From NCBI RefSeq assembly GCF_900156735.1, contig NZ_FTOL01000001.1, forward strand, positions 558,001-622,000: a stretch of 64,000 bases of DNA. Reading direction: 5' to 3'. This document shows positions 18,201 through 25,936 of this stretch, piece by piece. The translations under genes were made by a program, and so were the position numbers. Numbering within the stretch: the first letter of the stretch is position 1; each line of letters starts with the position of its first letter. Below the pieces are notes generated by a model. It searched no databases, had not been told where the DNA came from, and was given only the letters and a program-made list of their open reading frames with translations. Source of the DNA: Chryseobacterium ureilyticum. Lineage in GTDB: Bacteria; Bacteroidota; Bacteroidia; Flavobacteriales; Weeksellaceae.

Positions 18201-18524
18201 ATCAAAATTTAAAATTTTGGCATTCGGAACAATATCAATTTCCTTAAAAAAAAGAATGTTTTTATTGTTAGAAAGTTTATGAGCTTTTCCTTTGATTATT
18301 AAATTTTTATCTTCAATAATAAGTTGATCTAATTTTACATTGTCAAAATCCTTAATCTGAAAACTATATTTTTCATTATTAATAGAAAGTAATAGATCAT
18401 CGAAGTTATCATTAACTTTTGCTTCGATTTCAATTTTTGAAATAATCCTTTCTACATCCATTATGGACAATAGAAGCTGAGTTATATGTTTTTGATAAGT
18501 ATAACCGCTATATGCATTTCTCAT
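15291..18524 (-). CDS. Nuclease-NACHT/STAND NTPase, Avs/bNACHT-like defence protein
   Basis: A 1077-aa protein. Residues 1-60 form a Cap4/Mrr-like dsDNA endonuclease start: SGYTYQ (6-11), E34, DD at 42-43, and QIK at 56-58. The NTPase part carries a P-loop GKPGVGKS at 195-202, Walker B LTFIIDGLDHI near 270, and a sensor strand VIVLSRP near 305. From about 500 to the end it is helical without an evident repeat, the usual place of the target-sensing region in STAND proteins. Such proteins recognise a phage product, oligomerise and cleave DNA. It follows the recombinase and leads toward the Gabija-like pair on the same strand. The trigger cannot be predicted. Confidence 0.8.
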   Translation of the reverse strand: MRNAYSGYTYQKHITQLLLSIMDVERIISKIEIEAKVNDNFDDLLLSINNEKYSFQIKDFDNVKLDQLIIEDKNLIIKGKAHKLSNNKNILFFKEIDIVPNAKILNFDCFKNDNLYIISMSRTDVDLFIDDLYSGNLNRKYEIENYLSKTLDNRVWLIDRSDLPSLKTYTTDLQQESVKINHTLVEFEKLLLIEGKPGVGKSHFVNSLVEVYPLNILYRFWIGNQESNYLERLKFQNFLQDLNVKLFHDLKKREISILFKEIEKRKLTFIIDGLDHIENYNSSELPRFIQFIEELKEYCKVIVLSRPLVAKLDWKKHILENWNKKQTEFVLEELFHITDYNIQKQIFYVTQGYPILVKYVTEFYKLNKKLPETEQLQDIDSFYEGIIKNEKGKYSLSIFLCTNSYLMYSELELFLGESKYYVEEFIDEHPYLFDTKLNRIALFHDSFNTYLRNTSTNYKILNDKATDLVYDSIMNLDKRFLSRFSLFKLTSQQRKEIARKFSNIAIFEEIIKGSIDIEAIRTFYFDLRDCMSDYKSDDFEISHYYDLSLIINLIYRDHISTPDGFLYTYTQSLLFNGYSEEDITSSGYLFGMLFYVRTSNPILLYNKVSNDNYSTDHFHIRLEGDVDKEECFFIRNEKAFTKTKIIKALKDRRYFSDYLKWIMENLFIHQKRFQGLEELSDSVDLFLEGFESRGAIKLAKFLDRYPDTFYYADWYLNDVKKNLIAAGYEVSNIEENEYNHLTLAEFILKNKEIGSFNLSTKIHEYIRLALHRKKKIDISSISLLWTKYYNRKDYTFYGLPKAFKALNKNNYLTLDECINIITKIQDISEKGYRHLLGEFIELYEPSEIMKCLEKFNLNQLSLQWFVLPTNYINIFSDKMYNFAIRGLLQENRSGSVDIDDIRNGLLSNKFRDIELQFSISKTKVRVEKSDDIITKLQGSKILLDVYVERGKDRYDKTSEQRFNEGYIYEGDFDLIKEKKVTPSEAAMLADSNSSSLVFTELFEIFDKDEVTSNFTEILYNVIIGKTWRGEYSYLLYYTSGHVLYMIDKYRNNEEFDDAVKSFKKFTQLSLIEINWSQ

Positions 18525-18757
18525 TAAACTATTTTATTAGATGTATAATTTGAATTATACATTTTACTGTAAAAAATAAATTTAGCAATTTCGTAGCTTA
18601 ATTTTTGCAGCATCAATTATGATTTATAAAAATTTACCAATCACTTTTATGAAGAAATCAATATCCGTTCAAAAAGTGGACTCGTTGCAATTTTAAGTCT
18701 CACTATGGTATAAATCTTATACGGGCATTACTATAATGTTTAATTAATCGTAAGAAA

Positions 18758-18861
18758 ATGAGACAAAAAAATCCTTCACTTGGAGCGCAGGTATTATAAC
18801 CACCGGTTTGATTTCTTTCCTTATCATCATTCCGATCACCCTGCTGATCTCACAAAAATAA
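18758..18861 (+). pseudogene. Frameshifted remnant of a tiny membrane protein
   Basis: From ATG 18758 the frame reads MRQKNPS and then stops; shifting by one base after codon 7 gives WSAGIITTGLISFLIIIP and ends at TAA 18861. The hydrophobic tail reads like a single-pass membrane peptide, so a one-base deletion is likely. It lies in the otherwise empty 520 bases between the STAND gene and the recombinase (18525-19043). Confidence 0.3.
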
Positions 18862-19043
18862 ATCTATTTTATATAAACTTTTTATGGGAATCCGTAATTG
18901 AAATCAAATTGAGTTGACTCCTAAAATATATTTAGCAATTTATTAGAGTCTATAGTTACAATGTAAATTCAATACTATAATGGGTATAGAGTTTTTTATT
19001 TCATATTTTTTTAATTTGTAAATCAAATAAATACATTAATTAT

Positions 19044-20534
19044 ATGAAATCAGCCTATTTATATGTCCGTGTAAGTACAGACGAACAAAAAAGAAAAGGT
19101 TACTCTCTACCAGAGCAGGAGGATAGATTATTGAAATATTGTAAATATAACAATATCGAAGTCAAAGGAATCTATCGCGAAGACTACTCAGCCAAAAATT
19201 TCAATCGACCGGAGTGGAAAGAATTATTCTCAGAAATTAAAAAGAAATCATCAGGAGAAGATAAGAACATATTATTTATCAAGTGGGACCGATTTAGTCG
19301 GAATGTTGAATATGCTTACGAAATGATTGGAAAACTTCGAAAATATAAAACGATAGCGATGGCTATTGATCAACCAATTGATTTCTCTGTGCCGGAAAGC
19401 ACGGTTATGTTGGCTGTATACTTAGCTGTTCCAGAGGCGGAAAATACCAGAAGGGCTCAAAATACAGCAAATGGTATTCGTCGAGCGAAGCTGATGGGTA
19501 GATATCCTAATAAAGCACCTATTGGATTTATTAATTTGACATTAATGGATGGTAAAAAAACTATTGCTCCTAAAGAGCCTGAAGCTGATATTATAAAGTG
19601 GTCTTTTCATCAAGCTGCTCAGAACGATCATAAGATTTCCGAAATAATGAAAATGGCTAATGAAAAAGGATTGATATGTTCACGGTCACACTTCTTTAGA
19701 ATTTTACGGAATCCAATTTATTGTGGGCTTATATCAGTCAAACTTAAATCTAATGAAGAACAAATGATAAAAGGTTTGCATGAACCTTTAATATCTGAAT
19801 CGTTATTTTATCAAGTTCAGTCTGTTATTAATACAAAAAGAAAAACTACTTCAAAAAAAGATGATTTAAAAGAGCTGTTTTTTCTTAGAGGTTTTTTGAC
19901 TTGTCCTGTTTGCGATCGAAAACTCAGTGGAAGTATTGCACAAGGAAGCTCAAAAAAATACCCATATTATCATTGTCATGATCGCTGTAGAACAAGGATA
20001 AACGCAATTTTACTGAATGATTGCTATCAAAATAAGCTTCAGCAATTAATACTATCAAATAATACAATTGACTTATTTAAATGTATTTTACAAGACCAGA
20101 ATATAAAGACACTGAAAGCAAGTTATTTGTACAATCAAAATTTAATTGAGAGAAAAATAAAAGAAGAGGGGCAAGTTCTTTCTAGAGGCAGAAAGTTGTT
20201 TTTAGCAGGAGTATTAAAAATTGATGACTACAATGAATTAAAAAAAGAGAATCAAGTTAACATTAGGCATCTTAAGAAGGAAGCGCGTGATATTTTTCTT
20301 AAATTAAAAGCTATTGATAAAAAGGATCAAATAGAAGATAAAGAAATAGTCGAAGTTTTTCGAAAATTTTCCGAGTTTGACACCTCAGATAAAAAAAGTC
20401 TTGTGAGTCTTATTCCACCAGTTGATATTGATTATAAAACAGGAGATCTTTCTTTGGACTTGAATCAAGCATTTTTAAAAATATTATCAAAAAAAAGTAA
20501 CCGAAAAACTAATAAGAAAAATGAATTTTATTGA
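19044..20534 (+). CDS. Large serine recombinase (site-specific integrase)
   Basis: A 496-aa protein. The resolvase catalytic domain occupies residues 1-145: YVRVS with nucleophile S11, then WDRFSRN and the ENTRRAQNT helix. A recombinase DNA-binding domain follows (about 160-260: PIGFINLTL, FFRILRNPIYCGLI). A zinc ribbon lies at about 290-325 (CPVC ... HCHDRC) and a coiled-coil region in the last 120 residues. These proteins integrate and excise mobile elements at attP/attB. It is the only integrase-like gene seen in the window and lies at the right end of the defence island, reading towards the repeat at 20877. It is likely the enzyme that moved at least the block to its left. Confidence 0.9.
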   Translation: MKSAYLYVRVSTDEQKRKGYSLPEQEDRLLKYCKYNNIEVKGIYREDYSAKNFNRPEWKELFSEIKKKSSGEDKNILFIKWDRFSRNVEYAYEMIGKLRKYKTIAMAIDQPIDFSVPESTVMLAVYLAVPEAENTRRAQNTANGIRRAKLMGRYPNKAPIGFINLTLMDGKKTIAPKEPEADIIKWSFHQAAQNDHKISEIMKMANEKGLICSRSHFFRILRNPIYCGLISVKLKSNEEQMIKGLHEPLISESLFYQVQSVINTKRKTTSKKDDLKELFFLRGFLTCPVCDRKLSGSIAQGSSKKYPYYHCHDRCRTRINAILLNDCYQNKLQQLILSNNTIDLFKCILQDQNIKTLKASYLYNQNLIERKIKEEGQVLSRGRKLFLAGVLKIDDYNELKKENQVNIRHLKKEARDIFLKLKAIDKKDQIEDKEIVEVFRKFSEFDTSDKKSLVSLIPPVDIDYKTGDLSLDLNQAFLKILSKKSNRKTNKKNEFY

Positions 20535-20685
20535 TAAGAATGTTTCAGTTGAACAAGCGATTATTCTTTTAGCTAAGAAAGGAGTTCAAGTAAATGAGAA
20601 AGAAGCTAAAATTATATTAGAATTACTATATTTAGTATCAAAAAGTTACAATAAGCCAAAAGAGGAAAAAATACTAGAACCTTAA
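20521..20685 (+). CDS. Small protein overlapping the recombinase end
   Basis: A 54-residue frame starting at ATG 20521, 14 bases inside the recombinase gene, and ending at TAA 20685. It reads MNFIDKNVSVEQAIILLAKK and continues with VNEKEAKIILELLYLVSKS, a helical soluble peptide. The overlap in a different frame is a strong sign of coupled translation. Similar small acidic-helical proteins often follow recombinases of Bacteroidota elements; it could be an excision or directionality helper, but that is inference. It is too short for a motif-based assignment. Confidence 0.6.
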   Translation: MNFIDKNVSVEQAIILLAKKGVQVNEKEAKIILELLYLVSKSYNKPKEEKILEP

Positions 20686-20844
20686 TGGGATTTCAAACTA
20701 CGCTTCAATACCGATGAAATCTCTGATAGAGCACTTTTAGACTGTCTGTTTCAGGTGGACTAGGGATTTCACATCAAAAAATTCAAACTATAAAATGTCA
20801 GGCTGTAAAAGCTTGATATAGAGATTTTTATGTGTAAAAAAAGA

Positions 20845-20869
20845 GAGACAACTATCAAATAGTTGTCTC
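20845..20869. terminator. Hairpin after the recombinase unit
   Basis: GAGACAACTAT (20845-20855) pairs with ATAGTTGTCTC (20859-20869), an 11-bp stem with a 3-base loop and an A-run on the left. It stands just before the repeat at 20877, the same layout as at 5004/5051 and 2627/2664. Confidence 0.65.
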
Positions 20870-20876
20870 CTTCAGT

Positions 20877-20945
20877 GACTCGCTGGTAGGCTATCCAAAC
20901 TATTTTTATAATGATATCGAAAATATTTTAGATTTATGTGTTTGA
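20877..20945 (+). repeat. Dispersed repeat, copy 3 (right border of defence island)
   Basis: Exactly 69 bases, the same length and frame as the copy at 10737, 80 percent identical. The frame reads YPNYFYNDIENILDL and ends in TGA. It follows a hairpin and lies 190 bases downstream of the small gene after the recombinase. It fits the displaced end of an integration target. Confidence 0.6.
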
Positions 20946-21009
20946 AAACCAGTTGATTGTGTTTTTATCCTTTTAGTTTGATTCCTCCTAAGTTATGTTT
21001 ACGGGAGAG

Positions 21010-21035
21010 AATTTTCGAACTTGCACTCGAAAATT
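21010..21035. other. Small inverted repeat near transposon left end
   Basis: AATTTTCGA (21010-21018) pairs with TCGAAAATT (21027-21035). It lies in the target DNA just outside the composite transposon. It could be a terminator remnant or a structural feature favoured by the transposase. Confidence 0.35.
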
Positions 21036-21051
21036 TTAGGAGATTAAATTT

Positions 21052-21060
21052 TTAATATAA
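21052..21060. repeat. 9-bp target site duplication, left copy (composite transposon)
   Basis: TTAATATAA directly before the left terminal repeat; the same nine bases follow the right terminal repeat at 26710-26718. Confidence 0.75.
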
Positions 21061-21080
21061 CCCGTAGTGCATTATAAAAA

Positions 21081-22214
21081 CTATTTCTGATAAAATTTCT
21101 CATCAAATGCCTCCTGCAAATTGTTTGGCTCTTTTCTTTTTTTGTTATTTAATTCGTGACGGGTCGTTGAAGAGGTTACATAGGCCGATCTTCTCGTACT
21201 TTGCAAATTACCTATGGGACGATTTTCTTCTAGAGTTCTAAACGGCGTAAACGAAAGATTGTCCATCACATTAAAATTACCATCTTCAGGAACTTCTTGT
21301 TTAAATATTTTGATTTTAGCTACCGTGCGAAATGGCGATAGTTCTTGAGACCATTCTTCTGTAAGATCATTAATTGGCATTTTTTTCAAATCGTTACATA
21401 ATTGAATTTGTAGATTGAATGTAAGATCGTTTTTTGCGATCTCTTTAATAATAGCTTTTCTGTAAGGCCAATCTTCGCTGTCAATATCAATATCCTTATC
21501 AATAATTAAGTTTTTCGTTTCGTCAGTAGGTTCAATTCTTACTTTTGCCATATAATCTCCGTGACGAACTGCGCCCATACTGTAATACTCGTATAAAAAA
21601 CTGTTAATTGATGGGATTTTTTCAAAAGTTTTTAGTGCGGCTAATTCTTTTAATGCTTCGAAATTTGGGAAAGCTTTTTTATTTTCTGTAACCCAGATTG
21701 AAGCAAATTCCAATTTTCCTAATGCACCTTTTTCAAAAAAATCGGTGATTTTAAGAAACAGTTTGGAGATGAAAACATAATGTTCCGCAGTATTGCAAAA
21801 AAATACCGGATTATTGATTAGGTTGAAATCCACATTTGGTGATGACTCTTCACCAGGAGCAACTTTTTCGCCTTCAATTCCAAAAATTTTAAGTGCAAAA
21901 CCTTGCGCATTTCCACTTAGTTTATCAGGCAACACACGAGAGGATCCGTTTGAAAAACGAACCACCGCTTCGTGTTTTCCTGCATTTTTATAAATACCTT
22001 GAGCCAATTCTTCAGGCAAATTAGGCAGAATTTCCACCTCTGCCTTTAATGCTGCATAGCCATTGGCGTGCGCATCTCTTGTATAATTATGAGCGCGGCT
22101 TAGTTGCGGCGTGTTTCGAATATAATCTACAATATCCTTATTAATTTTATTGATATACTCTTCGAAATTTTCAGGAATTTCTTCCAATTTATAATCATAT
22201 TTAACGTATTCCAT
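21081..22214 (-). CDS. Catalase-like haem protein
   Basis: A 377-aa catalase-related protein. Seen are RDAHANGYAALKAEVEI near residue 48, KHEAVVRFSNGSS, and the region NPVFFCNTAEHYV followed by EYYSMGAVRHGDYMAKVR, which match the clade of small catalase-family proteins that lie next to DyP peroxidases. RDAHANGYA takes the place of the catalase active-site His motif. Expected to be a cytoplasmic haem protein handling peroxides or lipid hydroperoxides. It is the last gene of the trio; its stop codon overlaps the terminal inverted repeat of the transposon at 21080, so the element was cut very tightly around the operon. Confidence 0.75.
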   Translation of the reverse strand: MEYVKYDYKLEEIPENFEEYINKINKDIVDYIRNTPQLSRAHNYTRDAHANGYAALKAEVEILPNLPEELAQGIYKNAGKHEAVVRFSNGSSRVLPDKLSGNAQGFALKIFGIEGEKVAPGEESSPNVDFNLINNPVFFCNTAEHYVFISKLFLKITDFFEKGALGKLEFASIWVTENKKAFPNFEALKELAALKTFEKIPSINSFLYEYYSMGAVRHGDYMAKVRIEPTDETKNLIIDKDIDIDSEDWPYRKAIIKEIAKNDLTFNLQIQLCNDLKKMPINDLTEEWSQELSPFRTVAKIKIFKQEVPEDGNFNVMDNLSFTPFRTLEENRPIGNLQSTRRSAYVTSSTTRHELNNKKRKEPNNLQEAFDEKFYQK

Positions 22215-22271
22215 GCAATTAGATTTTTTTGTTAGTGATTTAAAAAAAAAATAGTTAAATTTTTATAAGTA

Positions 22272-23630
22272 TTAATTTAATTCGCTGATCCATTTGAGAG
22301 CTGAAAGACTTGGGATAAAGCAATATTCACCACCTTTCACGATATTATAAGTTTGTAAACCTCGGTATCTTTTTATTAGCGGGTCTGCAGGCATACTGAA
22401 CAAACTATTTTGATCTTGCAAACCAACCATAGGATCTTTTTCACTACCCAGATTTTGTGAATTGCCATCATTAATCCATTGTTTTTGCAAAAATTCCAAA
22501 GTCCCCATTGCATTCGCGCTAATTCCCATAAAATATTGACCGCGTTCTTTACCGTCATTTTTTGTCACTTCCGGCGGAACAATATCCCCAAAAGTTACGC
22601 TGCGACGTATAATGCGGTGAAGCCTTTCATCTTCCAAGACAAAAGTTTTGGAATCTCGCGGATTCATCCTGCGGATGTGAGAACTGAAAGGACATTTTTT
22701 TCCAAACTCATCGTTCTTAAATGAAAAATTATTATTTTTTTCAGGATTTTCTCCAAGCACTTTATCATCTTTTTCTGGCGATAAAACTAGTGGAGCTCCG
22801 CTTCTCCATCTGCCTACCATTTTCGCAGCCAAAAGTTCGCCTTCTTCTGGAGAAGAACTATTATCCTTAATGAACTGGTTAAACTCTGCAACCTGGCTTT
22901 GATATTTTCTAAAAATCATAAAAGACCCATTCTTCCCTAAAATGTCCGGCTGAGGAAAAGGTTTTGTAATATCACCTTCTCCTGGATAACCTAATATAAA
23001 TTCGCCAGCTGCAATCGGGCGGTCAAAACCTTGAGGTACATCAATCCCACTACCTTCAACTTCGGGATTACTGATTCCATCGCGAAAACCGAAAACATTT
23101 TTCACCTCTTCTGTAGCACCAAAATCTTCACTCACCAAAACTTCAACTCCATTGTTTTCCGAAATTTTAGTACGAAATTCTTCCAATTTGCTTTTCCAAT
23201 CGGCTTCATTATTGGAGATCACTGCAGAAGCAATATGAATGTTAGGATTTTTAAATTCTTTCTGCCAATTTTTGGGATCATTCACGCCAATATCATAAAG
23301 ATAAGACGATCTTTTAGCCATTCCTTCTTTAAAAGATTCCGGAAAAGAATCTAAACTTTCTTTTGGTACACCAATTTTTTCTAAACCTTTATAGGTAAAA
23401 GTTAGAAATACAGATGCTCCTTCGTTTTTGTTCCATTCCTCTGCAGAATCAATTAATGGAATCAAATCTTTCAACATCTTTTTCGCACTTTCTTTATCCG
23501 TGATTTCTAATAATGCCACTGTTCCAAAATAAGGAATTGGCCTACTTCTCAAAATTAAAGATTGAATTTCCTTCAACTCTATATTAACTTTGTCCGGATT
23601 GAAAATTCTTTTTATAAAATCAAATGCCAT
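22272..23630 (-). CDS. Dye-decolorising (DyP-type) haem peroxidase
   Basis: A 452-aa protein with the DyP hallmark GxxDG as GFRDGIS (near residue 181), which carries the distal Asp. A later RRSVTFGD and MGISANAMGTLEF region supplies the distal Arg and haem-pocket helices. The N-terminal half is a ferredoxin-like alpha/beta barrel (IPYFGTVALLEITD). No Tat signal is visible, so it probably works in the cytoplasm. It is the middle gene, 57 bases from the catalase-like gene and 17 from the upstream partner, so one transcript is likely. No encapsulin gene is present. Confidence 0.9.
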   Translation of the reverse strand: MAFDFIKRIFNPDKVNIELKEIQSLILRSRPIPYFGTVALLEITDKESAKKMLKDLIPLIDSAEEWNKNEGASVFLTFTYKGLEKIGVPKESLDSFPESFKEGMAKRSSYLYDIGVNDPKNWQKEFKNPNIHIASAVISNNEADWKSKLEEFRTKISENNGVEVLVSEDFGATEEVKNVFGFRDGISNPEVEGSGIDVPQGFDRPIAAGEFILGYPGEGDITKPFPQPDILGKNGSFMIFRKYQSQVAEFNQFIKDNSSSPEEGELLAAKMVGRWRSGAPLVLSPEKDDKVLGENPEKNNNFSFKNDEFGKKCPFSSHIRRMNPRDSKTFVLEDERLHRIIRRSVTFGDIVPPEVTKNDGKERGQYFMGISANAMGTLEFLQKQWINDGNSQNLGSEKDPMVGLQDQNSLFSMPADPLIKRYRGLQTYNIVKGGEYCFIPSLSALKWISELN

Positions 23631-23647
23631 AATTTATTTATTAAAAA

Positions 23648-24205
23648 TTATTTTTCAATTTTATTAGAATCGTCAATGGCTTTATTTAAGCCAGTAATAA
23701 TCTTATCGTTACGTCTAATGTCGTTTACAGTAAGATGTGGTACTCCCACATACCAACCTGTCGCAGTAATCTGTTTGCTAAGAATAAAATCTTTAACTGT
23801 TGGATCTTTAATTCCAGGCCAACCTTCCACATTTCCAAAAATAATATCCATCAATTGGGGAATTTTGGTTGCAAAATCATCGATATAAGCATCCCAATCC
23901 CCATCATAAGCTGTACAGAACAAAATCTTAGTATCATTATCAAAAAGAACAATTCGTAAATCGTGTAAGGTTCCAACTTTTGTAGCACCTTTCAAATTAC
24001 CATTTGCAATCTCCATAATTTTTCGGAGATTATCAGCGCCGCCGGGCTTCAAATCTGCCATTGCAGTCAGTTCAGAAACCCGACCTGATCGTAATCCTTT
24101 TCTACCTGCAGAAGTTGTGGAATGATCATATCCATCATCAATACCTTCTGAAAAATTTGCTTTAATAAGCTCTGCTGTTAATTTTACATTGTCGATGAAA
24201 CTCAT
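23648..24205 (-). CDS. DyP-linked hypothetical protein, possible dimeric alpha/beta barrel
   Basis: A 185-aa soluble protein and the first gene of the trio. The stretch GTLHDLRIVLFDNDTKILF and CTAYDGDWDAYIDDFATKIP look like strand-helix-strand units of a ferredoxin-like fold related to DyP/chlorite dismutase domains, without the haem ligand motif. GWYVGVPHLTVNDIRR near the C-terminus is a strong conserved-looking segment. Tight spacing with the peroxidase suggests a partner or accessory in peroxide or lipid oxidation. I know of no name. 24206-24374 upstream is AT-rich and should hold the promoter. Confidence 0.65.
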   Translation of the reverse strand: MSFIDNVKLTAELIKANFSEGIDDGYDHSTTSAGRKGLRSGRVSELTAMADLKPGGADNLRKIMEIANGNLKGATKVGTLHDLRIVLFDNDTKILFCTAYDGDWDAYIDDFATKIPQLMDIIFGNVEGWPGIKDPTVKDFILSKQITATGWYVGVPHLTVNDIRRNDKIITGLNKAIDDSNKIEK

Positions 24206-24388
24206 AACAAAAAGATTTATTTTAATAATTATTTACTTAAAATCAAAAACTAAACCATCATTTAATTTTTTAATTAAAATTATTTATTAAAACTATTCAT
24301 TGAATAGAAATAAAAAATTCAATTAAATTAACATTGCTCAGTTCTTAGTTGGTCCTATTTTTATATTAAATATACTCGTAGTGCATTA

Positions 24389-24589
24389 TTAAATTAATTC
24401 AATTTTAAATCTATTCATTTTTCTATTGAAAACAAAAACATTTACAAACTGAATGAAAGTTAATGCTGTTATTTTGCTCAATACCCTTGTTTTAAAACCG
24501 TTAAAAGATTTTGCGTAATTGTTTCTGATTTTAAATTGGTCGCAAAGTTGAGAGAATAAAGTCTCAATTCTTTTTCTGGATTTTCTCAC
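24389..24589 (-). pseudogene. IS982 transposase, C-terminal fragment
   Basis: Encodes RKSRKRIETLFSQLCDQF and then KIRNNYAKSFNGFKTRVLSK, the C-terminal catalytic Glu region of IS982 transposases. It continues the N-terminal fragment at 25892 once the IS4 element and one copy of GGATTTTCT are removed. The apparent GTG start at 24589 is an artefact of the insertion. Confidence 0.8.
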
Positions 24590-25936
24590 ATCTGTCCTAA
24601 ATAAATTTTAGGATTGGATTTCTGTTGTACAGGCATAGCTTTTTTCATCATTTCGATATTGACCCCTATTTTTCAATCTGCAAAAATCTTTAGCTGTCCC
24701 TTTTTTCCTTTTATAGGCGGCCTGAGAAAGGGATCATCTATCCATTGCCAGATGTTTATTTTCACGAAGATATTCATTCTGATGAATGCGACCAGATTGG
24801 ACAGGTTCGAGTCATATTTGGCCTTTTTTTGTAAGTATTTTAACAGTAATATGCCAATGAGTGAAGTCCAGATCTGGATCATCACTGCATTTTCAGAAGT
24901 CCCTATGAATGTCGATACTTTTAAGCGCTGCTTTAGATGCTTGAAGAAGACTTCGATATGCCAGCGTTGTTTATAGATGTTTGCCACCAAAGAAGCCTTC
25001 CACTTCGTATTATTGGTCAAAAAGTGGTACTCATTGCCAGTGGTGCTGTCCCAAAAGTGGACTAGGCGTAGCGGCTTGCCGTTGTATTTATTGCAGGCAG
25101 CACCGGATAGCTCAATGAGCTCATCCTTAAGGATCCCCTTTTCCATGAGTGCTTCACTCTGATAGGACTTGATAACCTTGTACTTCATATTAACTTTACT
25201 CCTGGTAACGAAGTAACACCCCCTGCTGTCCAAATCCCCAAGCCAGCTGTAATCCACGTAGCCATGGTCGACTACCACCACGCTTCCCTTGGAAAAACTG
25301 TAACTACCGGCTCGCTGGCTCTCATGTACTTTTCCATCGGTAATCTGCATAAAAACAGGTAGGCAGCCATCATAATCCAAGACAGTGTGCAGCTTTACGG
25401 CACCTTTGGTGCTGCGAAACTTTGCCCAGTCAAATACAGATAGACATAAGGGGATGATGCTTGCATCCATCAGATATACTTTACGCTTTAGCTGACCAAG
25501 ATCTTTGCGAAAATGGGTGTCCTTTTGCCAAAGCCTATCCAAAACAGAATAGTAAAGATCTTTGAAAAGTTCATGGGTACGGTGTATGTTGATATAGGAT
25601 ATATTGGACTTACTTGGAGCTCTTATTACTCCTAAGTGGTTCAGATTACCAGTGGTACTGCGTAGGCCGTTACTAATATCACGAACCGAATCTGCCGAGG
25701 AAAAATGACAGAAAAGCATACTGACTAGATGCGTCCAGCTGTTGATCCCTTTCTGATGTTTGTCACTTTTGTGCTTTGAAACCAAATCTTTGAATAATTC
25801 GCGGTCGATAAGAGATAAAATCTGACTAAAAACATTTAAATTTATCATGGCGGTGTGTTATAATTTTGAAAATTTAAATATAGCAACTTTGCTATATCCA
25901 AACACCGCCACTTTTTAAACGTTTAGGACGCAAGTG
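24587..25936 (-). mobile_element. IS4-family insertion sequence (1350 bp)
   Basis: Ends CACATCTGTCCTAAA (24587) and, inverted, CACTTGCGTCCTAAA (25936) form imperfect terminal repeats. A 9-bp duplication GGATTTTCT lies at 24578-24586 and 25937-25945. The intact transposase gene fills most of it. Confidence 0.85.
24673..25848 (-). CDS. IS4-family transposase
   Basis: A 391-aa DDE transposase. The N-terminus has the DUF4372-like start (LIDRELFKDLVSKHKSDK). The catalytic domain shows YLMDASIIPL (first Asp, near 128), VVVDHGYVDYSW (second Asp, near 192) and the YREK-type signature as YKQRWHIEVFFKHLKQ (Glu near 299). The full-length frame, intact motifs and clean terminal repeats suggest the element is active or recently inserted. 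Confidence 0.9.
   Translation of the reverse strand: MINLNVFSQILSLIDRELFKDLVSKHKSDKHQKGINSWTHLVSMLFCHFSSADSVRDISNGLRSTTGNLNHLGVIRAPSKSNISYINIHRTHELFKDLYYSVLDRLWQKDTHFRKDLGQLKRKVYLMDASIIPLCLSVFDWAKFRSTKGAVKLHTVLDYDGCLPVFMQITDGKVHESQRAGSYSFSKGSVVVVDHGYVDYSWLGDLDSRGCYFVTRSKVNMKYKVIKSYQSEALMEKGILKDELIELSGAACNKYNGKPLRLVHFWDSTTGNEYHFLTNNTKWKASLVANIYKQRWHIEVFFKHLKQRLKVSTFIGTSENAVMIQIWTSLIGILLLKYLQKKAKYDSNLSNLVAFIRMNIFVKINIWQWIDDPFLRPPIKGKKGQLKIFAD

Noticed and set aside
22479..22724. 81-aa plus-strand frame within the DyP gene
   Set aside because: Antisense shadow; DyP motifs are on the other strand.
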